Shown here: positions 57,477-64,000 of the stretch, in pieces | Numbering within the stretch: position 1 is the first letter of the stretch | How the letters are laid out: each line of letters begins with the position of its first letter | DNA from: JBCBKL01 sp038521825 | Lineage (GTDB): Bacteria > Pseudomonadota > Alphaproteobacteria > Rhodobacterales > Rhodobacteraceae | Length of the DNA stretch: 64,000 bases | Reading direction: 5' to 3' | NCBI GenBank assembly: GCA_038521825.1 | Contig: JBCBKL010000016.1 | Location: 38,443 to 102,442, forward strand | Translations under genes and position numbers: made by a program | Notes under the pieces: generated by a model | What the model was told of the DNA's origin: nothing | The model's database searches: none | Seen by the model: the letters and a program-made list of their open reading frames with translations, nothing else

Positions 57477-57689
57477 TTAGAGATAGGGATGACGCGTTTC
57501 CTGCGACGGCCATCGGAAGGTCATCCGCTCCCGCTCATGTGGGCTTAGTCCAATGTCCCGGGCAAAGTGCTCCGACAGAGGTATGGGTGTCTCAACTGGC
57601 GGTTTACGCCGATCTTTGCGAGCAAGATGTATCTTTTTTGCACATAGATACAGCGTCCGCCAAAGCGAGTTTCGAGCAAGCAACTGCAT
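57477..57689 (-). CDS. Hypothetical basic protein, 70 residues
   Basis: A small basic frame from ATG 57689 ending in SEHFARDIGLSPHERERMTFRWPSQETRHPYL, similar in style to the DUF1127-type tails. It lies between the ArsR and a divergent LysR gene. An upstream TTG (57749) would extend it by 20 residues. Coding potential is uncertain. Confidence 0.45.
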   Translation of the reverse strand: MQLLARNSLWRTLYLCAKKIHLARKDRRKPPVETPIPLSEHFARDIGLSPHERERMTFRWPSQETRHPYL

Positions 57690-57794
57690 ATTGGATCTGT
57701 TCCTGCTTGGATTGCCACCAGTATTCAGCGAATGGCCTCTGCTGAACAAGCATGACTTGTTGACGGAATATGTGCGAAAAAGTCACAAAGGCTC

Positions 57795-58709
57795 ATGTCA
57801 CGCGCTTTGCCACCACTCAACGCCCTCCGCGCATTCGAGGCGGCGGGACGGCACGAAAGCTTCAGCCGTGCCGCCGAGGAACTCGGGGTCAGCCACTCCG
57901 CCGTGTCGCGGCATGTGCGCAGCCTTGAACATCAGCTTGGCGCGCAACTCTTTCGAGTGGCGCATCCGGGCGTCACTCTGACACCCGAGGGGCGGGCCTT
58001 TCTCGAGCGGGTCACCCCGGCGCTCGACGAAATTTCGGAGGCGACTGAAGCGGTTGGCGAGGCACCGGCAGGGCGTGTGATTGTCAGTGCGGAAACTCTC
58101 TTTGCTCAACGGGTCATCGCGCCCAGGCTGGTGGATTTTGCTGATCGCTATCCCGAGATCGATCTACGGATCGAGGCATCCGATACATTCGCCGACCTTG
58201 ATCGATACGAGGCCGATTTTGCCATCCGCTTTCTCCGCGATGGCACGATCGATCGCGCGACCGATCTGATCAGCGACGCACCGATGTTCGTCTACGCGGC
58301 GCCCGGACTATTCGAACAAACCAGGCCCTCCGCTTCCGAGATAATAGGCGCACGTCGTCTGCAGGATAGGCCGGCCGATGTGTGGCTCAGGTGGGCTCGG
58401 GCGGCAGGTATCGCAACTGACGATATCGCTTTGCCGACATGGCGACTTCAGGCGAGCCTTGCCATCGTCGCAGCGGAAAGCGGACACGGCGTGTACCTGA
58501 GCGCGGCGGATTGCGTGGCCGGATCGTGTCGCGCGGGGACCCTACGGCGCGTGTCCGATGTATGCCTCCGCGAGGGAACATTTCACCTGATCGCACAGCA
58601 CGGTGCCTTGCGGCGCAGAGCGCAAAGGTTGGTGCGGGAATGGCTTTTGGATATCACGCAAGAATTCCGCGTGCCACGCTTCTGGGAAATCGATCAACCG
58701 ATTGGTTGA
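57795..58709 (+). CDS. LysR family transcriptional regulator, GcvA-like
   Basis: A 304-residue LysR protein: MSRALPPLNALRAFEAAGRHESFSRAAEELGVSHSAVSRHVRSLEHQLGAQLFRVAHPGVTLTPEGRAFLERV. The PLNALRAFEAAGRH start is the GcvA subgroup signature. No transcribed partner lies next to it; the downstream ATP synthase genes have their own promoter. Role unknown. Confidence 0.85.
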   Translation: MSRALPPLNALRAFEAAGRHESFSRAAEELGVSHSAVSRHVRSLEHQLGAQLFRVAHPGVTLTPEGRAFLERVTPALDEISEATEAVGEAPAGRVIVSAETLFAQRVIAPRLVDFADRYPEIDLRIEASDTFADLDRYEADFAIRFLRDGTIDRATDLISDAPMFVYAAPGLFEQTRPSASEIIGARRLQDRPADVWLRWARAAGIATDDIALPTWRLQASLAIVAAESGHGVYLSAADCVAGSCRAGTLRRVSDVCLREGTFHLIAQHGALRRRAQRLVREWLLDITQEFRVPRFWEIDQPIG

Positions 58710-58834
58710 ATATACGTATGGCCGTGATTTTGGTTGACGACCGGGTGCGACAGAATGCAAAGACATTTTCCTGGTTCCGTAAATACTCAATAAAACAATG
58801 GCTTAGGCTGTATTTGGTAAGCCAGTGACGGGCG

Positions 58835-58861
58835 TTGACACCGGTCAAGCACCGCAATAGC
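58835..58861 (+). promoter_or_regulatory. Candidate promoter of the F0 ATP synthase operon
   Basis: TTGACA (58835-58840) is a perfect -35, followed 15 bases later by AATAGC (58856-58861) as a moderate -10 (TATAAT 3/6). The spacing is slightly short. It lies 31 bases before the atpI start. Confidence 0.45.
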
Positions 58862-58892
58862 ACCACAACAGCCAACAGCACGGGGGATCGGC

Positions 58893-59240
58893 TTGGTCGA
58901 ACCGGATGACAAGCAGCGACTGGACCGCCTGCAAGACCGGATTGACGCCGCCAAAAGCGCGCAACAGCCGAAGCCACGGGCGGACGAACACTACAGTCAG
59001 GCACAGCTCGCCTGGCGCATGGTGATCGAGTTGGTCGCCGGTCTGGGGATCGGCTTTGGCATGGGATACGGGCTGGACCTTTTGTTCGGAACGACGCCCT
59101 GGCTGATGATTGTGTTTATTTTCCTCGGCCTCGCGGCCGGCATCAAGACGATGATGCGCAGCGCGAAAGAGGTGCAGGAGAAACAGGCGGCCCAGGCCGC
59201 GCAAGAGGAAGAGGGCGACGATGGCGGACACAGCACATAG
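58893..59240 (+). CDS. atpI: ATP synthase protein I
   Basis: A 115-residue membrane protein with a TTG start at 58893. The core is WRMVIELVAGLGIGFGMGYGLDLLFGTTPWLMIVFIFLGLAAGIKTMM, the AtpI two-helix segment, followed by a charged tail. It is probably a chaperone for the c-ring. It overlaps the atpB start by 20 bases, consistent with coupling. Confidence 0.85.
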   Translation: MVEPDDKQRLDRLQDRIDAAKSAQQPKPRADEHYSQAQLAWRMVIELVAGLGIGFGMGYGLDLLFGTTPWLMIVFIFLGLAAGIKTMMRSAKEVQEKQAAQAAQEEEGDDGGHST

Positions 59241-59982
59241 CGAAGGCGGCGGTCTCGAATTTCACCCCATGGATCAGTTCGTCGTCAAACCGCTTTTTGG
59301 CGAGGTTGGCGACCCTGTTTACTGGTACACGATTACCAATGCGACATTTTGGCTTGCCCTCGCCGTAGCAGCCGTCGCGGCACTGCTGGTCCTGACGACG
59401 TCCAAACGGGCCATGGTTCCTTCGAACGGACAATCCATAGCCGAGCTTGCCTACGGTTTTGTCTACAAAATGGTCGAGGACGTCACGGGCAAAGACGGGA
59501 TCAAGTACTTCCCCTACATCATGACGCTTTTCATGTTCATCGTCTGCGCCAACTTCCTTGGCCTTATTCCGATGTCCTTCACAACGACGTCCCATATCGC
59601 GGTAACAGCGATCCTTGGTTTTGGCGTCTTCATTGCCGTGACCATTCTTGGCTTCGTCAAGAACGGCGCAAGTTTTCTGGGCCTTTTCTGGGTGTCGAGC
59701 GCGCCGCTGCCTTTGCGGCCCGTTCTGGCACTGATCGAACTGATCTCGTATTTCGTGCGGCCGGTCAGCCATTCCATCCGTCTTGCCGGCAACATGATGG
59801 CCGGGCACGCAGTTCTCAAAGTCTTCGCAGGCTTTGCCCAGGTCACGGCCATCGCGCCGATCGCGATCCTTGGCGTGGTCGCTGTCTACGGGCTTGAGGT
59901 GCTGGTGTCATTTATCCAGGCCTATGTCTTCACGATCCTGACTTGCGTCTATCTCAAGGACGCGCTGCATCCGCACCACTAA
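59221..59982 (+). CDS. atpB: ATP synthase F0 subunit a
   Basis: A 253-residue membrane subunit that forms the proton half-channels. The essential arginine is in SHSIRLAGNMMAGHAVL. Typical length and five to six helices. Starts inside atpI. Confidence 0.96.
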   Translation: MADTAHSEGGGLEFHPMDQFVVKPLFGEVGDPVYWYTITNATFWLALAVAAVAALLVLTTSKRAMVPSNGQSIAELAYGFVYKMVEDVTGKDGIKYFPYIMTLFMFIVCANFLGLIPMSFTTTSHIAVTAILGFGVFIAVTILGFVKNGASFLGLFWVSSAPLPLRPVLALIELISYFVRPVSHSIRLAGNMMAGHAVLKVFAGFAQVTAIAPIAILGVVAVYGLEVLVSFIQAYVFTILTCVYLKDALHPHH

Positions 59983-60031
59983 GGTCAGTGATCACCCGAA
60001 ATCCAACCATTCCATCGTAAGGAGAAAAGAC

Positions 60032-60268
60032 ATGGAAGGCGATATCGCAAACATGGGTCAATTCATCGGCGCCGGCCTCGCGGCCATCGGCTCGGGCGCA
60101 GCGGCGATCGGTGTTGGCCACGTTGCCGGCAACTTCCTGGCGGGCGCGTTGCGCAATCCGTCGGCAGCCGCAGGCCAGACCGCGACACTCTTCATCGGCA
60201 TCGCCTTTGCAGAAGCCCTGGGGATCTTCTCGTTCCTCGTCGCTCTGCTGCTGATGTTCGCCGTCTAA
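60032..60268 (+). CDS. atpE: ATP synthase F0 subunit c
   Basis: A 78-residue two-helix proteolipid. The proton-carrying glutamate is in the second helix, FIGIAFAEALGIFSFLVALLLMF. The loop NPSAAAGQ is conserved. A GGAGAA site lies upstream. Confidence 0.97.
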   Translation: MEGDIANMGQFIGAGLAAIGSGAAAIGVGHVAGNFLAGALRNPSAAAGQTATLFIGIAFAEALGIFSFLVALLLMFAV

Positions 60269-60362
60269 TCACGCGCTCCCGTATCCTTACGGCCGGGCAG
60301 GGTGTACACTCTGTCCGGTGCAACGGCCCTTGGGGGGCCACATGACGCGAGAGTGACGAACG

Positions 60363-60893
60363 ATGGCAACCGATACATCCACCGCTGACGCCGCTGCCAG
60401 CGCGCCTGGCATGCCACAGCTCGATATCACGACCTTCGGGAACCAGATCTTCTGGTTGCTCGTGGCTCTGGTCGCGATCTATTTCGTGCTGTCCCGCGTC
60501 GCCCTGCCGCGTATCGCGGCGATCCTTGCCGAACGCCAGGGAACGATAACCAATGACATCGCCGCGGCCGAAGACCTGAAGGCCAAGGCGCAAGAGGCCG
60601 AGGCCGCCTACGATAAAGCGCTCGCCGATGCCCGCGCCGAGGCGCAGGGAATCGCGAACGAAACCAAGGCGGCCATTCAGGCAGATCTGGACAAGGCCAT
60701 CGCAAAAGCCGATGCCGAAATCGCGGCCCGTGCTGCCGAAAGCGAAAAGGCCATTGCGGAAATCCGCGAAGGGGCCGTGGCGGCGGTGAAGGACGTGGCG
60801 CAGGATACGGCCCAGGAGATCGTGTCGCTCATGGGTGGATCGGTCGACGAAGCAGCGGTCAAGGCGGCGGTTGCCGCGCAGCTGAAAGGATAA
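60363..60893 (+). CDS. atpF': ATP synthase F0 subunit b'
   Basis: A 176-residue stalk subunit: one N-terminal membrane helix (FGNQIFWLLVALVAIYFVLSRVALPRIA) and a long coiled coil (KAQEAEAAYDKALADARAEAQGIANETKAAIQADLDKAIAKADAEIAARAAESEKAIAEIRE). The first of a b'/b pair, typical of alphaproteobacteria. Confidence 0.93.
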   Translation: MATDTSTADAAASAPGMPQLDITTFGNQIFWLLVALVAIYFVLSRVALPRIAAILAERQGTITNDIAAAEDLKAKAQEAEAAYDKALADARAEAQGIANETKAAIQADLDKAIAKADAEIAARAAESEKAIAEIREGAVAAVKDVAQDTAQEIVSLMGGSVDEAAVKAAVAAQLKG

Positions 60894-60897
60894 GCTG

Positions 60898-61482
60898 ATG
60901 CGGTTGATCACAACATCCTTGCTCGGCGCGGGCGTGAGCCTTGCCGCCCTGCCTGCCTTTGCGGCATCCAAGAACCCGTTTTCGGCAGAGTTCTGGAAGC
61001 TCAGCAACACGGACTTTGTCGTGTCGATCTCGTTCCTGATCTTCATCGGGATCCTGATTTATTTCAAAGTGCCGGGCATGTTGGGCAGGATGCTCAACGA
61101 CCGCGCCGCGGGTATCGAGAGCGAGCTCGAAGAAGCCCGGGCATTGCGCGAAGAAGCCCAAACCCTTCTGGCCTCCTACGAGCGGAAGCAGAAAGAGGTT
61201 CAGGAGCAGGCAGACCGGATCGTGGCGCATGCCAAGACCGATGCCGAGGAAGCTGCCGAACTGGCCAAGGCCGATCTCGAAGCGTCGATTGCGCGTCGAT
61301 TGGCGGCAGCGACAGAACAGATTGCTTCGGCCGAAGCCTCAGCTGTGAAAGAGGTGCGGGACCAGGCCGCGATGGTCGCTGTGGCCGCCGCGCGCGAGAT
61401 GATCGCCAAACAGATGACAGCGGCGGAAGGCAACAAGCTGATCGATGCCGCGATTGCCGAGGTGGACGCAAAGCTTCACTAA
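60898..61482 (+). CDS. atpF: ATP synthase F0 subunit b
   Basis: A 194-residue stalk subunit with a likely signal-like start (MRLITTSLLGAGVSLAALPAFAASKNPF), then the membrane helix FVVSISFLIFIGILIYFKVPGMLGRMLNDRAAGIESELEEARALREEA and a coiled coil. It follows b' by 4 bases. The operon ends with the terminator at 61507. Confidence 0.94.
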   Translation: MRLITTSLLGAGVSLAALPAFAASKNPFSAEFWKLSNTDFVVSISFLIFIGILIYFKVPGMLGRMLNDRAAGIESELEEARALREEAQTLLASYERKQKEVQEQADRIVAHAKTDAEEAAELAKADLEASIARRLAAATEQIASAEASAVKEVRDQAAMVAVAAAREMIAKQMTAAEGNKLIDAAIAEVDAKLH

Positions 61483-61506
61483 GCTGGAGCGCAATGTGGG
61501 ATTGCA

Positions 61507-61534
61507 GACCCCGGCCATGACGCCGGGGTCTTTT
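61507..61534 (+). terminator. Strong rho-independent terminator after the F0 operon
   Basis: GACCCCGGC (61507-61515), loop CATGAC, GCCGGGGTC (61522-61530) and then TTTT. A perfect 9-bp GC-rich stem. Confidence 0.9.
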
Positions 61535-61561
61535 ACATTTTCGGTGGGGTTGGTCAGGGTC

Positions 61562-61610
61562 AAGAGCATTTCTGAATGCTCTTACCAAATCTCTTGAGTA
61601 AGAGATTTGG
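61562..61610. repeat. Two back-to-back perfect inverted repeats
   Basis: AAGAGCATT-TCTG-AATGCTCTT (61562-61583) is a 9-bp stem with a 4-base loop. CCAAATCTCTT-GAGT-AAGAGATTTGG (61585-61610) is an 11-bp stem with a 4-base loop. They are separated by one base and follow the atpF terminator by 27 bases. No T-run follows either. They could be an RNA element, an operator pair or a small palindromic repeat. Confidence 0.6.
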
Positions 61611-61745
61611 CGTCGCGCGTCGGAGGCTACCGAGACGCGGCAACTGAATGTGAAGTTTTTTTGAAATCTCCGGCGTCTTGCGACAGGTCAAATTCGGACC
61701 CGTCGCCGGATGGGACATTCGGGCATCTCAAGCGCGGAGGCAACG

Positions 61746-62564
61746 ATGCTCGACATGACCCGACCGACAGTGACACCGCTCCCGGATCCATTGTGCAGAA
61801 ACACTGCGCCCCTGATCACGGTCCGAAAACTCTCCCTGCAATATGGCGCCAAACCCGCCCTGATCGATGTCGATTTCGATCTTTATCCGAACGAAATCCT
61901 GGCCTTCATCGGGCCGTCGGGTTGTGGGAAGACGACGGCGCTCAAATGCCTGAACCGGATGCATGACGAAACGCGCGGCGTGCTGATCGAGGGCGAGATC
62001 CTGATGTCGGGCGAGGACATCCATGGCCCGGACATCGATCCGCCCGTCCATCGTCGCCGCTTTGGCTGGGTTGCACAGAAGCCCAACCCCTTTCCCACGA
62101 CGATCTGGGACAATGTGGCTTACGGCGCCAAGCTGCATGGTCTTACCCGCGGCAGGGCCGAGTTGCGGGACCATGTTGAGCAATGCCTGCGCCGCGCGAT
62201 GTTATGGGACGAGATCAAGGATGAACTCCACCAGAAGATCGGCACCGATCTGTCGGGCGGCCAACAACAGCGGCTTTGTATCGCGCGCGCCCTTGCCACC
62301 AATCCTGAGGTTTTGCTGATGGATGAACCCACTGGCTCAATCGACCCGATTGCGACGGCCAAGGTCGAAAACCTGTTGCTCGAGCTGAAAGCAGACCACT
62401 GCATTGTCATCATAACCCATTCGATGATGGAGGCCCGGCGCATCGCCGACAGGGTTGCCTATTTCCATCTCGGCCGCCTGAAAGAGTGCGGCGCGACGGA
62501 ACAAATATTTACCAATCCAAAAACGCCCGAGGCCCTGGCATTTGTAACAGGGAGGACGGGCTGA
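61746..62564 (+). CDS. PstB-like phosphate-type ABC transporter ATP-binding protein, orphan
   Basis: A 272-residue ATPase from ATG 61746 (GGAGGCAACG upstream). Motifs: Walker A GPSGCGKTTALKCLNRM, the PstB-type VAQKPNPFPTTIWDNVAYGAKLHG, signature LSGGQQQRLCIARALATNPEVLLMDEP and D-loop GSIDPIATAKVENLL. No permease or binding protein is near. It could serve another phosphate or oxyanion importer, or a regulatory role. The N-terminal 25 residues before LITVRKLSLQYG are variable. Confidence 0.8.
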   Translation: MLDMTRPTVTPLPDPLCRNTAPLITVRKLSLQYGAKPALIDVDFDLYPNEILAFIGPSGCGKTTALKCLNRMHDETRGVLIEGEILMSGEDIHGPDIDPPVHRRRFGWVAQKPNPFPTTIWDNVAYGAKLHGLTRGRAELRDHVEQCLRRAMLWDEIKDELHQKIGTDLSGGQQQRLCIARALATNPEVLLMDEPTGSIDPIATAKVENLLLELKADHCIVIITHSMMEARRIADRVAYFHLGRLKECGATEQIFTNPKTPEALAFVTGRTG

Positions 62565-62601
62565 CGGGTTCAATTACCGAAGCGGGCTGCCCGCATGGCA
62601 C

Positions 62602-63369
62602 TCAGCCGCGGGCCTCTTGGTCGAGCCGTTGTTGTGCGATCTCCTCATTCCGCTCTGCCCGCTGATGGTCACGCAGGGCCCGCTCAACAAAGTCGAGATG
62701 GGCCTCAATGGCTGCACGCGCGCCCGCCGGATCCCGTGCCTGCAGCGCTGTGTTGATGGCGCGGTGCTGATCCAGAAGGGCAGCGCGCGTCGTACGTTGC
62801 TTGAACATGACCTGGCGGTTGTAAAAGACGCCATCGCGCAAAAGCTGATACATCGACCGCATCATGTGCAGCATGATGACGTTGTGACTGGCCTCGATGA
62901 TGGCCAAGTGGAACTGCGCGTCGTACCGGGCTTCGTCATCGGTATTCCGCTTTGGATGGGCGGCTTCCATCTTGTCAAAAACGCTCTGCACAACTTGCAG
63001 ATCGGTGTCGGTGGCCAACCGGGCCGCACGTTCGGCAGCCAGGCCCTCGAGGTCCCGGCGGAATGACAAATAGTCGAATACGGCTTCGTCGTGGCGAGCG
63101 AAGAGGTCGGTCAGCGCAGGTGCAAAGGCCGACCCCAGTACATCGGCGACAAAAACACCTGATCCCGGGCGTGCCGATAGCAGTCCAATGTCTTGCAATT
63201 GACTGATCGCATCGCGCAAGGACGGGCGCGACACCTCAAGTTGATCCGCCATCTCCCGTTCCGACGGCAGCCGTTCGCCGGGCCTGAGGATACCCCGCAG
63301 AATCAACTGCTCGATCTGTCTGACAACGGCACTCGATAGTTTTTCCGGCTGGACGGGGCGGAATGGCAT
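62602..63369 (-). CDS. FadR-family GntR transcriptional regulator (FCD type)
   Basis: A 255-residue protein. The winged-helix region is LILRGILRPGERLPSEREMADQLEVSRPSLRDAISQLQDIGLLSARPGSGVFVAD; the C-terminal FCD domain (ALLDQHRAINTALQARDPAGARAAIEAHLDFVERAL) has the usual metal-binding His/Asp pattern. Members of this group (LldR, PdhR, GlcC) respond to organic acids. A matching operator lies in its upstream region. Confidence 0.87.
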   Translation of the reverse strand: MPFRPVQPEKLSSAVVRQIEQLILRGILRPGERLPSEREMADQLEVSRPSLRDAISQLQDIGLLSARPGSGVFVADVLGSAFAPALTDLFARHDEAVFDYLSFRRDLEGLAAERAARLATDTDLQVVQSVFDKMEAAHPKRNTDDEARYDAQFHLAIIEASHNVIMLHMMRSMYQLLRDGVFYNRQVMFKQRTTRAALLDQHRAINTALQARDPAGARAAIEAHLDFVERALRDHQRAERNEEIAQQRLDQEARG

Positions 63370-63387
63370 GGTTCTCTCGGCTTAATT

Positions 63388-63404
63388 GGTCAAGTCATAT
63401 GACC
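63388..63404. promoter_or_regulatory. Candidate GntR/FadR operator
   Basis: GGTCA-AGTCATA-TGACC, a perfect inverted repeat with a 7-base spacer, 18 bases upstream of the regulator start. The TGGTCA/TGACCA shape is a plausible FadR-type operator, suggesting autoregulation. Confidence 0.55.
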
Positions 63405-63466
63405 GACCACAGGTACATGCAACTTTCATTAAGAAACGATTAACCTTGTGACTGCACACAGAAATC

Positions 63467-63868
63467 ATGCGTTTCCTTGCCTTGATCTGCCTCTTTCTCG
63501 CGTCGTGCAATACTGCGGGCCCTTATTTTCGGGGTCTGCCCGCGACCGAGGTCACCATCGATGGCTCGACCTTCGATGTGCGTGTGAATGGCAAACTGGC
63601 AGAGGCGATCCGAACCAACGCTGAATATGCACCACGTTTCGGGCGAATCGCGGCGCGAGCGCAGGCAGCGATGGAGCTGGTCAGCGGCTGCCCCGTTCGC
63701 GAGATGCGAGGGGATCAGGCTCAGGCGCTCGGTATTCTCAAGTGCGGGAAACGCCCGCCTGCGCCGGCGCTCGCACCGGGTGGCAGCTATGCCTGCTACC
63801 CCGTTCATATCCTGACCTCCCCGGCTGATCCGCCAGACTATCAGGAACTTAATTGCGAACCGATCTGA
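63467..63868 (+). CDS. Hypothetical lipoprotein
   Basis: A 133-residue protein with a short lipoprotein-type signal MRFLALICLFLASCNTAGP (Leu-Ala-Ser-Cys lipobox, Cys14). Body: YFRGLPATEVTIDGSTFDVRVNGKLAEAIRTNAEYAPRFGRIAARAQAAMELVSGCPVREMRGDQAQALGILKCG, with three further cysteines. No known family. The remaining 132 bases of the window hold no recognisable gene. Confidence 0.65.
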   Translation: MRFLALICLFLASCNTAGPYFRGLPATEVTIDGSTFDVRVNGKLAEAIRTNAEYAPRFGRIAARAQAAMELVSGCPVREMRGDQAQALGILKCGKRPPAPALAPGGSYACYPVHILTSPADPPDYQELNCEPI

Positions 63869-64000
63869 CCCTACAGGCCTCAATATCTTGTGGATAAGGG
63901 GCGGCCTGTCGCTGTCTGTTGTATGTAGCGATTGACTCGGGCCGCGCCCGTTCGGCACGATAGCTGAATAAGCAGAATCAGGCAGGCTTTCGCGAATTGC

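Noticed and set aside
63440..63958. 172-codon minus-strand frame
   Set aside because: Antisense to the lipoprotein gene, no start signal and no domain.

Overview
The window looks like chromosome from a marine alphaproteobacterium of the Rhodobacteraceae (Roseobacter group). This rests on gene content: split ATP-synthase F0 operon with atpI and a b/b' pair, MipZ, a VPLPA-CTERM protein, TRAP transporters, the BoxAB benzoyl-CoA pathway, a PQQ-associated periplasmic gene set, and the ffh-rpsP-rimM-trmD-rplS-rpmE translation block. GC content is high and many genes are coupled by 4-base ATGA overlaps. No rRNA, tRNA, CRISPR array or intact transposon was seen.

Positions 1-8600 hold the accessory half of a PQQ-dependent alcohol (methanol-type) dehydrogenase locus: a CXXXCW protein (cut by the window edge), a SoxYZ-like carrier, two YVTN beta-propellers, an MxaD-like protein, a DUF2380-type protein, a PQQ-associated ABC binding protein, a small acidic PepSY-like protein, and a complete NitT/TauT-type ABC importer. 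The dehydrogenase itself is not in the window. The layout suggests lanthanide- or cofactor-linked C1/alcohol oxidation with its own uptake system (inference).

Positions 8600-10150 are a scar with an IS3 orfA remnant, the first ~50 codons of a malonyl-CoA synthetase gene, and a near-perfect 27-bp palindrome. Positions 10150-24540 are an aromatic-acid catabolic block: a TRAP transporter; a coupled crotonase-MarR-feruloyl-CoA-synthase-like-amidohydrolase unit; benzoate-CoA ligase, hydrolase and DUF309 protein; then boxB, a tiny Fe-S protein, boxA, the BoxR/BzdR-type regulator and a stand-alone 3HCDH C-terminal domain protein. TGCA-N6-(T/C)GCA elements precede bcl, boxB and boxR. boxC and boxD are absent here.

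Positions 24530-34700 carry an orphan Tat-type peptide-binding protein, a RidA protein and a homogentisate pathway cluster (MhaA/MhaB-like hydroxylase pair, fumarylacetoacetase, homogentisate dioxygenase, two metallo-beta-lactamase-fold enzymes, two tiny membrane proteins) with a divergent MarR regulator.

Positions 34700-52450 are mostly housekeeping: VPLPA-CTERM protein, MipZ, a glycosyltransferase, rpmE/rplS, a binding protein coupled to a large unknown membrane protein, NfeD/SPFH, tgt, trmD, rimM, rpsP, chorismate mutase and ffh. Six tandem GNAT acetyltransferase genes, all coupled, sit between ffh and the chorismate mutase gene. Positions 52600-64000 hold assorted single genes, two LysR regulators, the F0 ATP synthase operon with a strong terminator and twin hairpins, an orphan PstB-like ATPase, a FadR-type GntR regulator and a lipoprotein.
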